Below are positions 8,017 to 16,579 of a DNA stretch of 64,000 nucleotides, in pieces (within the stretch, counting starts at the first letter, position 1; each line of letters opens with the position of its first letter). The DNA is from Nocardia albiluteola (lineage in GTDB: Bacteria; Actinomycetota; Actinomycetes; Mycobacteriales; Mycobacteriaceae): assembly GCF_018860155.1 (NCBI RefSeq), contig NZ_JAHKNI010000014.1, positions 1 through 64,000 of the forward strand, written 5' to 3'. Under the pieces are notes generated by a model that did no database searches, had not been told where the DNA came from, and saw only the letters and a program-made list of their open reading frames with translations. Both the position numbers and the translations under genes were made by a program.

Positions 8017-8856
8017 TTATCGGCCTGCCTGCCGCAATGCCCGTTCCCTGCGGACCGCCAGCGCCGACCCGGATTCGCGGCGGGCCATCCGGCGCAGCAC
8101 CGCGGGCGCCGAGACCATGCCCGCCACGGCCCAGACACCCAGTACCGCAGCGGTTTCGACATGCCGCCAGGAATGTCCGAGCTCGGCGGCGAGCGCATCG
8201 TGCGGCAGCAGCGCCGAGCGCATGCCCAGGCCGAGCCAGTACACCGGGAATACCTGGGCCACCCACTGCAGCCAGCGCGGCATCGCGGTGACGGGGTAGA
8301 AGATGCCTGAGATCGCGATCATGCCCATGACGACGGCGGATACGTATCCGACCGCGCGAGGGCCGGAAACCAGCGAGCCGAGCATGGCCCCGATGGGCTG
8401 TGTGGCCAGAAGTCCCAGCGGGACAACCCAGGCCAGGGTCAGCCAGGCGCCGACGCTGCCGACCGCCAATCCGTGGACCAGCGGCAGTCCGGGACCGGCG
8501 ACGATCACGAGATAGACCCCGACGGTGGCCGATACGGTAACCATCTTGCCGATCAGATAGCCCTGAATGCCGCCCGGGATCAACTTGGCCCGCAACAGGG
8601 TTCCGTCGTCGCGCTCGACGGCGAGGTACTGGATCACCAGCAGCATCCCCATCGCCACATAGGTTCCCAGGACACTGGGCAGGATGAACGCTCCCAATGT
8701 GCCGTTACCGGGCAGCGGCCGGTTACGGAACACGAAGATGGACACCAATGTCGCTACCGGCCATAGAAGTTGGCCGATCATGGCGGTACCGGCGAAGGCC
8801 TGCCGCAGCTCGATCAGGCCGCGTCGAGTACCGCAGCGCACGGCGGTCGGGATCAT
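8017..8856 (-). CDS. ABC-2 type transporter permease
   Basis: 279 residues from the ATG at 8856, which overlaps the ATPase stop by ATGA. It has six hydrophobic segments (e.g. TLGAFILPSVLGTYVAMGM; VGVYLVIVAGPGL) and the late SGIFYPVTAMPRWLQW pattern typical of ABC-2 permeases of the DrrB/NodJ type. It should pair with the ATPase encoded immediately upstream and export a lipid, drug or antibiotic. Substrate unknown. Confidence 0.85.
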   Translation of the reverse strand: MIPTAVRCGTRRGLIELRQAFAGTAMIGQLLWPVATLVSIFVFRNRPLPGNGTLGAFILPSVLGTYVAMGMLLVIQYLAVERDDGTLLRAKLIPGGIQGYLIGKMVTVSATVGVYLVIVAGPGLPLVHGLAVGSVGAWLTLAWVVPLGLLATQPIGAMLGSLVSGPRAVGYVSAVVMGMIAISGIFYPVTAMPRWLQWVAQVFPVYWLGLGMRSALLPHDALAAELGHSWRHVETAAVLGVWAVAGMVSAPAVLRRMARRESGSALAVRRERALRQAGR

Positions 8857-9758
8857 GATGCCTCCGGAAGAGATGCGTCCTCGGCGTGGCGCACCAGCGC
8901 GAGATAGGTGTCCTCGAGCGTGGCCCGGCGGACCTCGAGATCGGTGATGGCACGGCCGTGCTCGGAGAACAGGTCGTGGACGAATCCGGTCGAGGCGGGC
9001 GTGGACTTCTCGAACGACGTTCCATCGCAACGCCATCGGACCGTGTCGTGGCCGACGATCGTGGCGGCGAGCTGAGCCGGGGTGCCGTCGGCGACGATCC
9101 GCCCGTCGTCGAGGATGGCAATGCGGTCGGCCAGTTTTTCCGCCTCCGCGAGGTCGTGGGTGGTCAGCACGATCGTGATACGGCCGGTTCGGGCCAGACC
9201 CCGCACCAGGTCGTGGAACTCGTAGCGGGCCTGTGGGTCGAATCCGGTCGTCGGCTCGTCCAGAAAAAGCAGTTCCGGCCTGCCCACGAGGCCGATGGCC
9301 ACGTCCAGGCGCCGGCGCTGTCCGCCGGACAGCCGCCGAATCCTGGTATGCGCCTGCTCGTTCAGCCCGACCGCGGCAACGAGTTCCTCGGCATTCCAGG
9401 GCCGCGAGTACGAGGCATCGGAGTAGCGGGCATAGTAGGAACCCAAGTGTGCCAGCAGTTCCCGCACCTTCCAGGCACCGTGGTCACGCCACGACTGCAG
9501 TACGACGCCGATGCCCGCACGCCAATCCTCGCCCCCATGCGCCGGATCCACTCCGAGCACCCGGACCCGTCCACCCGAACGGATCCGAAAGCCTTCCAGC
9601 ACTTCGATCGTGGTGCTCTTACCCGCACCGTTGGGGCCAAGCAGCGCCAGGACCTCGCCGCGCCGCACCGCGAACGTGACATCGCGCAGCACCGTCCGGT
9701 CCCCGTAACTCATTGCCAGACCCTCGACGTCGACCAGGGGTTCGTCGGTCATGCTCAC
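8853..9758 (-). CDS. ABC transporter ATP-binding protein
   Basis: 301 residues. Walker A is GPNGAGKST (residues about 41-49), Q-loop VLQSW, signature LSGGQRRRLD, Walker B LLFLDEPTTG and H-loop TTHD. The C-terminal tail (ITDLEVRRATLEDTYLALV) is the usual extension of DrrA-type drug-exporter ATPases. Its start codon overlaps the Clp-N gene stop (ATGA), and its stop overlaps the permease start, so all are co-translated. Confidence 0.92.
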   Translation of the reverse strand: MSMTDEPLVDVEGLAMSYGDRTVLRDVTFAVRRGEVLALLGPNGAGKSTTIEVLEGFRIRSGGRVRVLGVDPAHGGEDWRAGIGVVLQSWRDHGAWKVRELLAHLGSYYARYSDASYSRPWNAEELVAAVGLNEQAHTRIRRLSGGQRRRLDVAIGLVGRPELLFLDEPTTGFDPQARYEFHDLVRGLARTGRITIVLTTHDLAEAEKLADRIAILDDGRIVADGTPAQLAATIVGHDTVRWRCDGTSFEKSTPASTGFVHDLFSEHGRAITDLEVRRATLEDTYLALVRHAEDASLPEAS

Positions 9759-10237
9759 GCCTCCCCCAACGCGGCCGATACCTGCGCATCCAGCTCGGCA
9801 CGATCGACTCCGATGAGATCCAGTGCCCGCGTGGCCGTTCCGGCCTGCGCGCGCACGATGCCCTGCAGCAGGTGGGCGGGCCGGAAGTCCCGCGGATCGG
9901 CCGCGGCCTCGACGCCCCGGGCGATGGCGAGCTTCGCCGATGCGCCCAGGGCCGACGCCGGATCCGGTGTGGCGCTGGGACGCGGCAGCCCGCGGGCGAG
10001 CTCGGCGACGCCGACCAGACTCAGGCTGTGCTCGAATTCGCGAAAGAGTGCGTCGCGAATCGCGGTGTGGTCGAGCCCGACAGCCGTCAGCGCCCGCCGC
10101 ACGGTGGCATCGTCGCTCGCCGCGAGGGCCAGCAGCAGGTGTGGCGCCTCGACCGTCGCCGAACCGTCCCGCTGCGCCTCGAGGCGACTTCTCGCCAGCA
10201 CCGGATTGATGAATTTGCCTGTGCCCATGGCAACCAC
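9755..10237 (-). CDS. Clp N-terminal-domain protein (no ATPase)
   Basis: About 160 residues. GTG at 10237 is preferred because GAGGAGG lies 8 bases upstream; ATG at 10228 is possible. It has two repeats of the helical Clp-N type: HLLLALAASDDATVRRALTA and HLLQGIVRAQAGTATRALDLIG. In ClpA/ClpC this domain binds substrates and adaptors, but here there is no AAA+ part. Stand-alone Clp-N proteins occur in actinobacteria next to HTH genes; their role is unclear. It is operonic with the HTH gene upstream and the ABC exporter downstream. Confidence 0.7.
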   Translation of the reverse strand: MVAMGTGKFINPVLARSRLEAQRDGSATVEAPHLLLALAASDDATVRRALTAVGLDHTAIRDALFREFEHSLSLVGVAELARGLPRPSATPDPASALGASAKLAIARGVEAAADPRDFRPAHLLQGIVRAQAGTATRALDLIGVDRAELDAQVSAALGEA

Positions 10238-10239
10238 GG

Positions 10240-10473
10240 TCACCGCCTCCTCAGTGTGACGCCCGCGGCGATCAGCCGCTTGACGTGCTTCTTGTGCACG
10301 GCCTGCCGGGTCACGCCGAGGGCCTCGGCGACGCGCGGCCACCCCCACCCGGCCCGCATCGCCCGCTCGACCGCCGCATCCTCGAGCAGATCGGCGAGGC
10401 GGCGAAGCGCCACCACGGCGGCCAGCGCGTCAGCGGGATCCTCGACTGCGGTGGGTATCTCGATCTCCGACAT
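10240..10473 (-). CDS. Small helix-turn-helix regulator
   Basis: 77 residues. The C-terminal half carries an HTH (WGWPRVAEALGVTRQAVHKK), preceded by an acidic helix (ALAAVVALRRLADLLEDAAV) that may dimerise. It is the first gene of the operon HTH, Clp-N, ATPase, permease. It starts 3 bases from a nested inverted repeat (10476-10521), so it is the natural candidate to bind there and control the operon. Confidence 0.75.
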   Translation of the reverse strand: MSEIEIPTAVEDPADALAAVVALRRLADLLEDAAVERAMRAGWGWPRVAEALGVTRQAVHKKHVKRLIAAGVTLRRR

Positions 10474-10475
10474 GC

Positions 10476-10521
10476 AAGCAACCGTAGTTGACTAAATCGC
10501 GCTAGTCAACCGAAGTTGCTT
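10476..10521. promoter_or_regulatory. Nested palindromic operator upstream of the HTH/Clp-N/ABC operon
   Basis: AAGCAAC (10476-10482), 4 bases, GTTGACTA (10487-10494), 8 bases, TAGTCAAC (10503-10510), 4 bases, GTTGCTT (10515-10521). Both pairs are exact inverted repeats about the same centre, with matching 4-base spacers. It lies immediately before the HTH start and reaches the stop of the bicupin gene. The dyad probably binds the HTH protein as two dimers; GTTGAC could also serve as a -35 element. Confidence 0.6.
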
Positions 10522-11278
10522 ACTGTCGGGCGTCGGGGTCCACGAGACCGGCATCCACACCGTCGGCGAGCAGGAAGTACCCCAGGAATGTGACGCCGTC
10601 CTCCTGGGCGTCGAAGCGCGCGATACGCACACCCTCCGGCTCGTAGAACACATCACCCGGCGTGAGCACCGACTCGGGCTCGCCCTCGATCTGGTAGATC
10701 GCCGAGCCGGTCTCGATGTTGCCGAAGACCGGCCCGTTGTGAATGTGCAGCCCCGCCGGATGCCCGGGCGCGATGGCGATCCGCCGGATTTCGACGCGCT
10801 GGGTGGCCAGCGACTCCGGCAGCTTCTGATCCATGACGATCACCCGACTCATCGGGGGCGTCGGCTCGGCGAGTTCCCCAGTGCCACCGTTGTATTCGGC
10901 GTCCGTCACCGCCTCCACGAACTCGGCCGCGCGCCCGTCCCCGGGTAGTTCCTCGATGGCCACATGGGTCATCGCGCTGTCGGATGTCGCACCGTGCCAA
11001 TGCCATTCACCGGCCTCGATCCGGACCGTGTCACCGGCGCGGATCGTCTCGACCCGTGCGCCCCGACGCTGCACCAGGCCGGTGCCGGCGGTCACCACGA
11101 GCACCTGTCCAAGTGGGTGGCGGTGCCAGCGCGTGCGGGCCCCGGGCGCGAAGCGAACGCTGTCGACCTGGGTTCGCGACGGCCCATCGGGTGCTGCGAG
11201 TTCCTCGATGCGGGCATTGCCGGTGATCCACTCGGACGAGGCGGACACGGCGGTGTGGGGTGCGCGGGAGATACGCAT
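10520..11278 (-). CDS. Bicupin protein (quercetinase/pirin-like cupin repeat)
   Basis: 252 residues from the ATG at 11278, with AAGGA about 10 bases upstream. It has two cupin domains: the first with TRWHRHPLGQVLVVTAGTG and GEWHWHG metal ligands (HxH...H), the second with HPAGLHIHNGPVFGNIETG. The first half is like the carboxymuconolactone/pirin-type cupins that bind Fe, Mn or Ni. The reaction is unknown. A TetR gene lies 37 bases upstream in the same direction, so the pair is likely self-regulated. Confidence 0.7.
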   Translation of the reverse strand: MRISRAPHTAVSASSEWITGNARIEELAAPDGPSRTQVDSVRFAPGARTRWHRHPLGQVLVVTAGTGLVQRRGARVETIRAGDTVRIEAGEWHWHGATSDSAMTHVAIEELPGDGRAAEFVEAVTDAEYNGGTGELAEPTPPMSRVIVMDQKLPESLATQRVEIRRIAIAPGHPAGLHIHNGPVFGNIETGSAIYQIEGEPESVLTPGDVFYEPEGVRIARFDAQEDGVTFLGYFLLADGVDAGLVDPDARQ

Positions 11279-11315
11279 GCTTGCTGAGTTCCTTCGATTG
11301 GGTGTTGTTCGATGT

Positions 11316-11882
11316 TCAGTGCGCGGCATGACAATTGAGCAGGCCCAGGATGCCCTCGACCGCCTGCTCGAACGGCGCCGAGCTGTTGGCGGCGCGGGCC
11401 AGGATGTACCCGCCCTGCAACGTGGCCAGGATCGCCGACGCCGTGGCCGCGGGCTCGAGAGCCGAGCTCAGCTCACCGGCGTCGACGGCCTCCGCCACCA
11501 CGCCCGCCAGGCGCGTGCGCAACCAGGCGAGGGTCCGCTCGACCGGCTCGCGAAGGACGGGTGCGGCAATGATGTCCGGGTCCTGGGTCAGTCCACCAAT
11601 TGGGCAGCCCTTCAAGATATCTCGCTCGCGAAGCAGGTAGGCCGAGAGGCGTTCGAGCGCGCTGCCCGGACCGGAGAGTTGCGCGTCGACACCGGCGCAC
11701 AGCTCCTCGGCCGTGACATCGATCGCGGCGCGCGCCAGCTCCTGTTTTCCGGTGAAGTGGTGGTACATGCTGCCCTGACCGGCCCCGGCCCGCTGCTGAA
11801 TCGCCTTCGGGCTGGTGCCGACATAGCCGCGTTCCCACAGCAGCGCCCGCGTGCTCTCGATGAGGTTGTCTCGCGTACTCAT
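11316..11882 (-). CDS. TetR-family transcriptional regulator
   Basis: 188 residues. The N-terminal HTH reads LLWERGYVGTSPKAIQQRAG with GSMYHHFTGKQEL as recognition helix. The C-terminal half is a ligand domain of the LmrA/YxaF type (CPIGGLTQDPD). It begins 12 bases from a 16-bp palindrome (11894-11909), and a deazaflavin-dependent protein gene runs away on the other side, so it probably represses itself, the downstream bicupin and that gene. Confidence 0.85.
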   Translation of the reverse strand: MSTRDNLIESTRALLWERGYVGTSPKAIQQRAGAGQGSMYHHFTGKQELARAAIDVTAEELCAGVDAQLSGPGSALERLSAYLLRERDILKGCPIGGLTQDPDIIAAPVLREPVERTLAWLRTRLAGVVAEAVDAGELSSALEPAATASAILATLQGGYILARAANSSAPFEQAVEGILGLLNCHAAH

Positions 11883-11893
11883 ACAGAACACTA

Positions 11894-11909
11894 TACATAC
11901 TAGTAGGTA
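11894..11909. promoter_or_regulatory. Putative TetR operator
   Basis: TACATACTAGTAGGTA is a 16-bp palindrome with one mismatched pair, centred on CTAG. It lies between the divergent TetR and deazaflavin-protein genes. Size and position fit a TetR-dimer site. Confidence 0.55.
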
Positions 11910-12008
11910 CAGAGGTACGTGACAGTGGTCGCTTCTGCTTTACGGGGCGACACGCCATATCTTGACGGCGCGGGAATAGGGCGGACGCAAGGAATGTTAG
12001 AATTCGGC

Positions 12009-12440
12009 ATGGCAAGCGAATCCGCAGAACTGAGTCCTACGGACTGGGTGCAGGACCAGACCAAGACGATCCTCGAGACCGGGACCACGGCCGGCGTCGA
12101 GATTCTCGGGTCGCCGGTGGTGTTGCTGACCCTGCGCGGCGCGAAGACCGGCAAGCTCCGCTACACCCCGGTGATGCGGGTCGAGCACGGCGGTAGCTAC
12201 GCGGTGGTGGCGTCCAAGGGCGGCGCGCCCGAGCACCCCACCTGGTACTACAACATCAAGGCGCACCCGGAGTTTCCGCTGCAGGACGGCACAGTGACGA
12301 ACGAATACGTCGCCCGCGAGGCCGAAGGCGCCGAGCGAGCCGAGTGGTGGGCCCGGGCCGTGGAGGCCTACCCGCCCTACGCCGAGTACCAGACGAAGAC
12401 CGACCGCCAGATCCCGGTATTCGTGCTCGACCCGAAGTAG
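12009..12440 (+). CDS. Deazaflavin (F420)-dependent oxidoreductase, Ddn/DUF385 family
   Basis: 143 residues from ATG 12009; ATG 11994 in frame is possible. Family features are LGSPVVLLTLRGAKTGKLR, PVMRVEHGGSYAVVASKGG and HPTWYYNIKAHPE, as in Ddn of mycobacteria. These split-barrel proteins use reduced F420 to reduce quinones or nitro compounds. Divergent from the TetR gene and probably under its control. Confidence 0.85.
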   Translation: MASESAELSPTDWVQDQTKTILETGTTAGVEILGSPVVLLTLRGAKTGKLRYTPVMRVEHGGSYAVVASKGGAPEHPTWYYNIKAHPEFPLQDGTVTNEYVAREAEGAERAEWWARAVEAYPPYAEYQTKTDRQIPVFVLDPK

Positions 12441-12555
12441 CCGGCTGCGGTGCCGGCGCGGAATACACCGCGCCGGCACCGTCCGGGAACCGCGCCCGCC
12501 CCGGTCGCGGCGACGTCGCCATGCGTCGAGGCGATCGGCAGGGCACCATCGACCG

Positions 12556-12990
12556 GTGAGCATTCTGGTCGAATTCTTCATCGCGCCCGACGACGACACC
12601 GCGGCAACGGTATTGGAGGGTGGCCCCGAGGACCACTTCCCCGCCGTCACCGACTACGGCAACTTCCTCGTCTTCCAGGCCCTCGCCGAATGGGAGAGCC
12701 TGTTCACCGGACGATCACTCGACGATCTCGTCAGCGCGGACGAACCACGCACGGTGACCGACGGCGAGAGCGGTTCCGCGATATACGCCGCCTCCCCCAC
12801 CCTCCAGCAGGCGCTGACGACGGCCGATCCCGCCGTCCTGGCCGAGATCGGCACCCGCTGGAAGCAGGACACCACCAGCACCGGAGCACCTTTCGACCCG
12901 GAAATGATCGACGCTCTCCTGAGCGACGTCGCGGAGCTCGCACGAACAGCCACCGGGCAGAACCACTCGCTCTACTGCTGGATGTGCTGA
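12556..12990 (+). CDS. Hypothetical protein, acidic
   Basis: 144 residues from a GTG at 12556. Acidic, mixed alpha/beta; begins ILVEFFIAPDDDTAATVL and ends HSLYCWMC with two Cys. No motif recognised. The size and N-terminus resemble small actinobacterial proteins of the DUF1877-like kind, but I cannot assign it. Confidence 0.55.
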   Translation: MSILVEFFIAPDDDTAATVLEGGPEDHFPAVTDYGNFLVFQALAEWESLFTGRSLDDLVSADEPRTVTDGESGSAIYAASPTLQQALTTADPAVLAEIGTRWKQDTTSTGAPFDPEMIDALLSDVAELARTATGQNHSLYCWMC

Positions 12991-13057
12991 GCACTCGGCG
13001 AAACAGCCACGCCCCGAACAGGATCAGCGAAATTCGGCGCGGCGATCGGCGAGCATT

Positions 13058-13255
13058 TCAGTCGACGCCGAGCGCGGGGCGGCTGCGGCCCGCGAGGAAG
13101 ACCCGCGCACCCTCCGCGGCGAAGGACCGGGCGACCTCCGCGCCGATGTAACCGCCCACGCCGGCTGCGGCGGCGAGGTTCGCCAGCGGACGATCTGCCG
13201 CCACTGCGGCGAGGAGGTACCCATCGACGAGGTGAAAGCCGTACCCACAGCGCAT
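13058..13255 (-). pseudogene. SDR gene remnant (Rossmann N-terminus only)
   Basis: Within this minus-strand stretch, GVGGYIGAEVARSFAAEGAR followed by VFLAGRS is a recognisable start of a short-chain dehydrogenase (cofactor glycine motif and following strand), here VGGYIG in place of the usual TGxxxGIG. Nothing of the Ser-Tyr-Lys part follows, and the sequence around it is in other frames. It is a decayed fragment. Confidence 0.5.
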
Positions 13256-13368
13256 GATTCGCCGCGGTCGTAGAGCACACGGAATTACTCGACGCGGTGG
13301 TTGATGTGCGACGCCGAGACAATCCGGTCCCGGGTCGGTAGATCAAGATCCCGACCTCTTGTCACCGC

Positions 13369-13409
13369 CGGTACGTAAGCGTACCGTTCCTTGGTACAGA
13401 GACGTACCA
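13369..13409. promoter_or_regulatory. Two inverted repeats upstream of the P450 operon
   Basis: CGGTACG-TAAG-CGTACCG (13369-13386) and TGGTAC-AGAGAC-GTACCA (13392-13409) share the GTAC half-site and are centred 23 bases apart, about two helical turns. They end 15 bases before the P450 start. This looks like a repressor site pair overlapping the promoter; the TetR gene at the end of the operon is a candidate binder. Confidence 0.55.
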
Positions 13410-13424
13410 CGGACAGGAGTCCCC

Positions 13425-14768
13425 ATGGCCGCTATCAAACTTCCCCCGGGACCCTCGGCGCCGACCATCGTGCAGGGTCTGGAGGTGCTGACTCGACGCA
13501 CGCAGCGGTGGCGGCGGCTGCATCAGCGTTATGGGTCGGCGTTCACGGTGTCCGTGCCGCGGCTGGGCCGGATGGTGGTGCTGTCCGATCCGGCGGAGGT
13601 CAAGTCGGTGTTTCTCGCCGGGACCGACGTCTCGGACAACATGGACGTCAATCTGGGCCAAGTGCTCGGTCCCGGTTCACTTTTCGCACTGTCGGGCAGC
13701 GAGCATCGCCGGCACCGCAAGCTGCTCGCCCCGCCTTTCCACGGGCGGCGCCTGGGCGTGTACGAGGAGCTGATCGAGCAGGAAGCGGTGCGGGAGATGG
13801 CATCCTGGCCATCGAACCGGGAATTCGCGACAATGGACTCGATGATGCGGATCACGCTGAACGTCATCCTGCGCGCCGTATTCGGCGCGGAGGGAGCGGA
13901 ATTCGAGCAGCTGCGCGAACTGCTGCCGAAGGTGGTGCTGGTCGGCTCGGCGCTGGTCGCGGTGCCGATGCCGCAGAAGATGCTGGGCCGCTTCGGTCCC
14001 TGGGGCAGATTCGCCGTCCTGCGGGCCCGCTACGACGAGATCGTGGGTCGGCTGATCGATCGCGCCGCCGCCGATCCCGAACTGTCCGAACGCAATGACG
14101 TGCTGGCGATGATGCTGCTGGCCCGCTACGACGACGGGTCCGCACTGACCCGCGGCGAAATCGCCGACGAGCTGCTCGCCCTGCTCACCGCCGGGCACGA
14201 GACCACGGCCACCACGCTGGCCTGGACCGTCGAACGGCTGCGGCGGCATCCGGATGTGTTGCGCCGCTTGGTCGCCGAGGTCGACGAGGGCGGTTCGGAA
14301 CTGCTCGAGGCCACCCTGCTCGAGGTGCAGCGAGTGCGGCCGGTGATCGATATGACCGCGCGCCAGGTCGTCGCGGACCAGCTCGAGGTGGGGCGGTGGA
14401 CGCTGCCGAAGGGCCAGCGGATCGCGCTCAACATCCGGCTGATGCACGACAACGAGGAGCTGTTCCCCAACGCGCGCGCCTTCGATCCGGATAGATTCGT
14501 CGGCGTGCGGCCCGGCACCTTCACCTGGATTCCGTTCGGCGGCGGCGCGCGTCGATGCATCGGCGCCGCCTTCGCCACCATGGAGATGAACGTCGTCCTG
14601 CGCACGCTGCTGCGGGATTTCACCCTGGAGCCCACCACCGCGCCCGACGAGCGGACCCATTGGCGCGGAGTCGCCTTGGTGCCCGCACAGAAGGGACGCG
14701 CGGTCGTGTATCGCCGCACCCCCGCGCCCGCCCCGGAGCGAACCGAATCCGAGCGGGTGACCGCGTGA
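13425..14768 (+). CDS. Cytochrome P450
   Basis: 447 residues; ATG at 13425 after CAGGAG. It shows the I-helix oxygen motif AGHETTATT, the K-helix ExxR (EVQR) and the haem loop FGGGARRCIGAAFA with the Cys ligand. It is a class I-type soluble bacterial P450; no ferredoxin or reductase is encoded beside it. It is the first gene of a coupled operon with an alpha/beta hydrolase, SDR and FAD monooxygenase, so it may hydroxylate a hydrophobic substrate, such as a lipid, terpenoid or steroid, that the others oxidise further. Confidence 0.93.
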   Translation: MAAIKLPPGPSAPTIVQGLEVLTRRTQRWRRLHQRYGSAFTVSVPRLGRMVVLSDPAEVKSVFLAGTDVSDNMDVNLGQVLGPGSLFALSGSEHRRHRKLLAPPFHGRRLGVYEELIEQEAVREMASWPSNREFATMDSMMRITLNVILRAVFGAEGAEFEQLRELLPKVVLVGSALVAVPMPQKMLGRFGPWGRFAVLRARYDEIVGRLIDRAAADPELSERNDVLAMMLLARYDDGSALTRGEIADELLALLTAGHETTATTLAWTVERLRRHPDVLRRLVAEVDEGGSELLEATLLEVQRVRPVIDMTARQVVADQLEVGRWTLPKGQRIALNIRLMHDNEELFPNARAFDPDRFVGVRPGTFTWIPFGGGARRCIGAAFATMEMNVVLRTLLRDFTLEPTTAPDERTHWRGVALVPAQKGRAVVYRRTPAPAPERTESERVTA

Positions 14769-15667
14769 TCGAACAGTCCGCCGACGTCGGGCGCGGAATC
14801 ACCCTGACCTATCAGCGATTCCGTGCGGACGGCAGCCCGCTGGTGCTGATCGCCGGACTCGGGCAGCAGCTGCACGAGTGGCCCGACGATCTGTGCCGGA
14901 TACTCGCCGAGCGCGGATACGACGTCGTCCGCTTCGACAACCGCGACGTCGGCACGTCGACACATCTGCCGTTCCCGCCGCCGGCGCCGCCGGACCTGCT
15001 GCGCCGCCGCTGGCATCGCGATCAGTACGACCTGGGTGACATGGCAACCGACACCGTCGGTTTGCTCGATGCGCTGGGATTCGAGCGGGCGCATCTGGCG
15101 GGCATGTCGATGGGCGGGATGATCGCGCAGACCGTCGCCGCCCGCCATCGAGGCCGCGTCGCCTCGCTCACCTCGATCATCTCCGGCCCGGGCGGATTCC
15201 GGTACGGCCGGCCGGCGTGGTCCACGTGGCGTTATCTGCTCGGCAAGCCCGCGCGATCGCGGGACGAGCATGTGGATCGCGCCGAGCGCATCTACCGGCA
15301 CATCGGCTCGGCGGGATATCCATTCGACGCGGCCGCGGTGCGCGCCACCGCGGGACGGGTCTGGGACCGCGACCCGCGCCCGGCTCCCGGCAGCGGCCGT
15401 CAGCTCTCGGCAATAATGAAGTCCGGCAACAGAACCCGTGAGCTGACCCGGATCACCACACCCACCCTGGTACTGCACGGCGACCGCGACCGGATGGTGC
15501 ATCCCAGCGGTGGCGCCGCGACCGCACGGGCCGTCCCCGGCGCACGGCGGCACACGCTGCCGGGCATGGGCCACGACCTGCCCGCCGAGCTGTGGCCCAC
15601 CCTGGCGGACCTTATCCACGACCACATCCGCGCCGCCGAATCCGCCAGCCCCGCACACCCACGCTGA
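14765..15667 (+). CDS. Alpha/beta hydrolase
   Basis: 300 residues. GTG start at 14765 overlaps the P450 stop (GTGA). It shows LVLIAGLGQQLHEW at the oxyanion region, nucleophile elbow GMSMGG with Ser, GDRDRMV acid and GMGHDLP His. It is an esterase/lactonase-like enzyme. Placed between the P450 and the Baeyer-Villiger-type monooxygenase, it could hydrolyse the ester or lactone that the latter makes. Confidence 0.88.
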   Translation: MIEQSADVGRGITLTYQRFRADGSPLVLIAGLGQQLHEWPDDLCRILAERGYDVVRFDNRDVGTSTHLPFPPPAPPDLLRRRWHRDQYDLGDMATDTVGLLDALGFERAHLAGMSMGGMIAQTVAARHRGRVASLTSIISGPGGFRYGRPAWSTWRYLLGKPARSRDEHVDRAERIYRHIGSAGYPFDAAAVRATAGRVWDRDPRPAPGSGRQLSAIMKSGNRTRELTRITTPTLVLHGDRDRMVHPSGGAATARAVPGARRHTLPGMGHDLPAELWPTLADLIHDHIRAAESASPAHPR

Positions 15668-15679
15668 GAAGGACCACCG

Positions 15680-16579
15680 ATGCCCCGAAAGTCCAGACCA
15701 CTGTCCGGCCACCCCGTTATGATCACCGGCGCCGCCTCGGGCATCGGCCGCGGCCTGGCCCAATTGCTTTCCCGCCGTGGCTCTCCGGTGGCGATCGCCG
15801 ACCTCGACGAGGCCGGGCTGAAGCAGACCGCCGAATCGCTCGGCGGTCCCGTACTGACCCGCGTGCTCGACGTTCGCGACGCCGCCGACCAGCGGGCCTT
15901 CGCCGACGAGGTGCGCGAGTGGATAGATCGGACTGTCCCCACCCACCCCGCCAGCTCCGCCGGCTCACCATCCCCGAAGTTGGCCGCGGTGTTCAACAAC
16001 GCCGGCGTGGCCGTGTCCTCCTCGGTTCTCGACGCGGTGCCCGAGGACGACGAATGGCTGCGGCAGATCAACTTCGACGGCGTAGTCAACGGCACCCGCG
16101 CCTTCCTGCCCCTGCTGGTCGAGCAGAACTTCGGTGTCATCGTGAACACCTCCAGCGTGTACGGTCTCGGCGGGATCCCCCATCAAAGTGCCTACTGTGC
16201 GGCCAAGTTCGCGGTGCGCGGCTTCACCGACGCACTGCGGCAGGAGCTCAGGGGCACCGGGGTCTCGGCGGTCACCGTGCACCCGGGCGGGATCACCACC
16301 AACATCGCGCGCAACGCCCGGATCCGCAAGGATCCCCTCGGCATGGGCCGCACCCCCGAGCAGATGGCCGCCGAATTCGAGGCGGTCACCCTGACCTCGC
16401 CGGACAAGGCAGCCGAAATCATCTGCCGCGGTGTCGAATCCGGTAAGGCGCGGATCCTGGTCGGCCCGGATGCGTACCTGTTCGACGCGATCACCCGCAT
16501 CACCCCCACCCACTACTACGACGTGCTCGGGCTCGTGATGCGAGCCGGCCAAGCGCGTGCACGGAGGGCCGCCCGATGA
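15680..16579 (+). CDS. Short-chain dehydrogenase/reductase
   Basis: 299 residues. TGAASGIGRGLA cofactor loop, NNAGVA, and a catalytic SSVYGLGGIPHQSAYCAAK with Ser, Tyr and Lys. Classical SDR with a long C-terminus like those in mymA/steroid-type operons. It would turn the alcohol made by the P450 into a ketone, the substrate for the monooxygenase encoded next, whose start overlaps this stop (ATGA). Confidence 0.9.
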   Translation: MPRKSRPLSGHPVMITGAASGIGRGLAQLLSRRGSPVAIADLDEAGLKQTAESLGGPVLTRVLDVRDAADQRAFADEVREWIDRTVPTHPASSAGSPSPKLAAVFNNAGVAVSSSVLDAVPEDDEWLRQINFDGVVNGTRAFLPLLVEQNFGVIVNTSSVYGLGGIPHQSAYCAAKFAVRGFTDALRQELRGTGVSAVTVHPGGITTNIARNARIRKDPLGMGRTPEQMAAEFEAVTLTSPDKAAEIICRGVESGKARILVGPDAYLFDAITRITPTHYYDVLGLVMRAGQARARRAAR

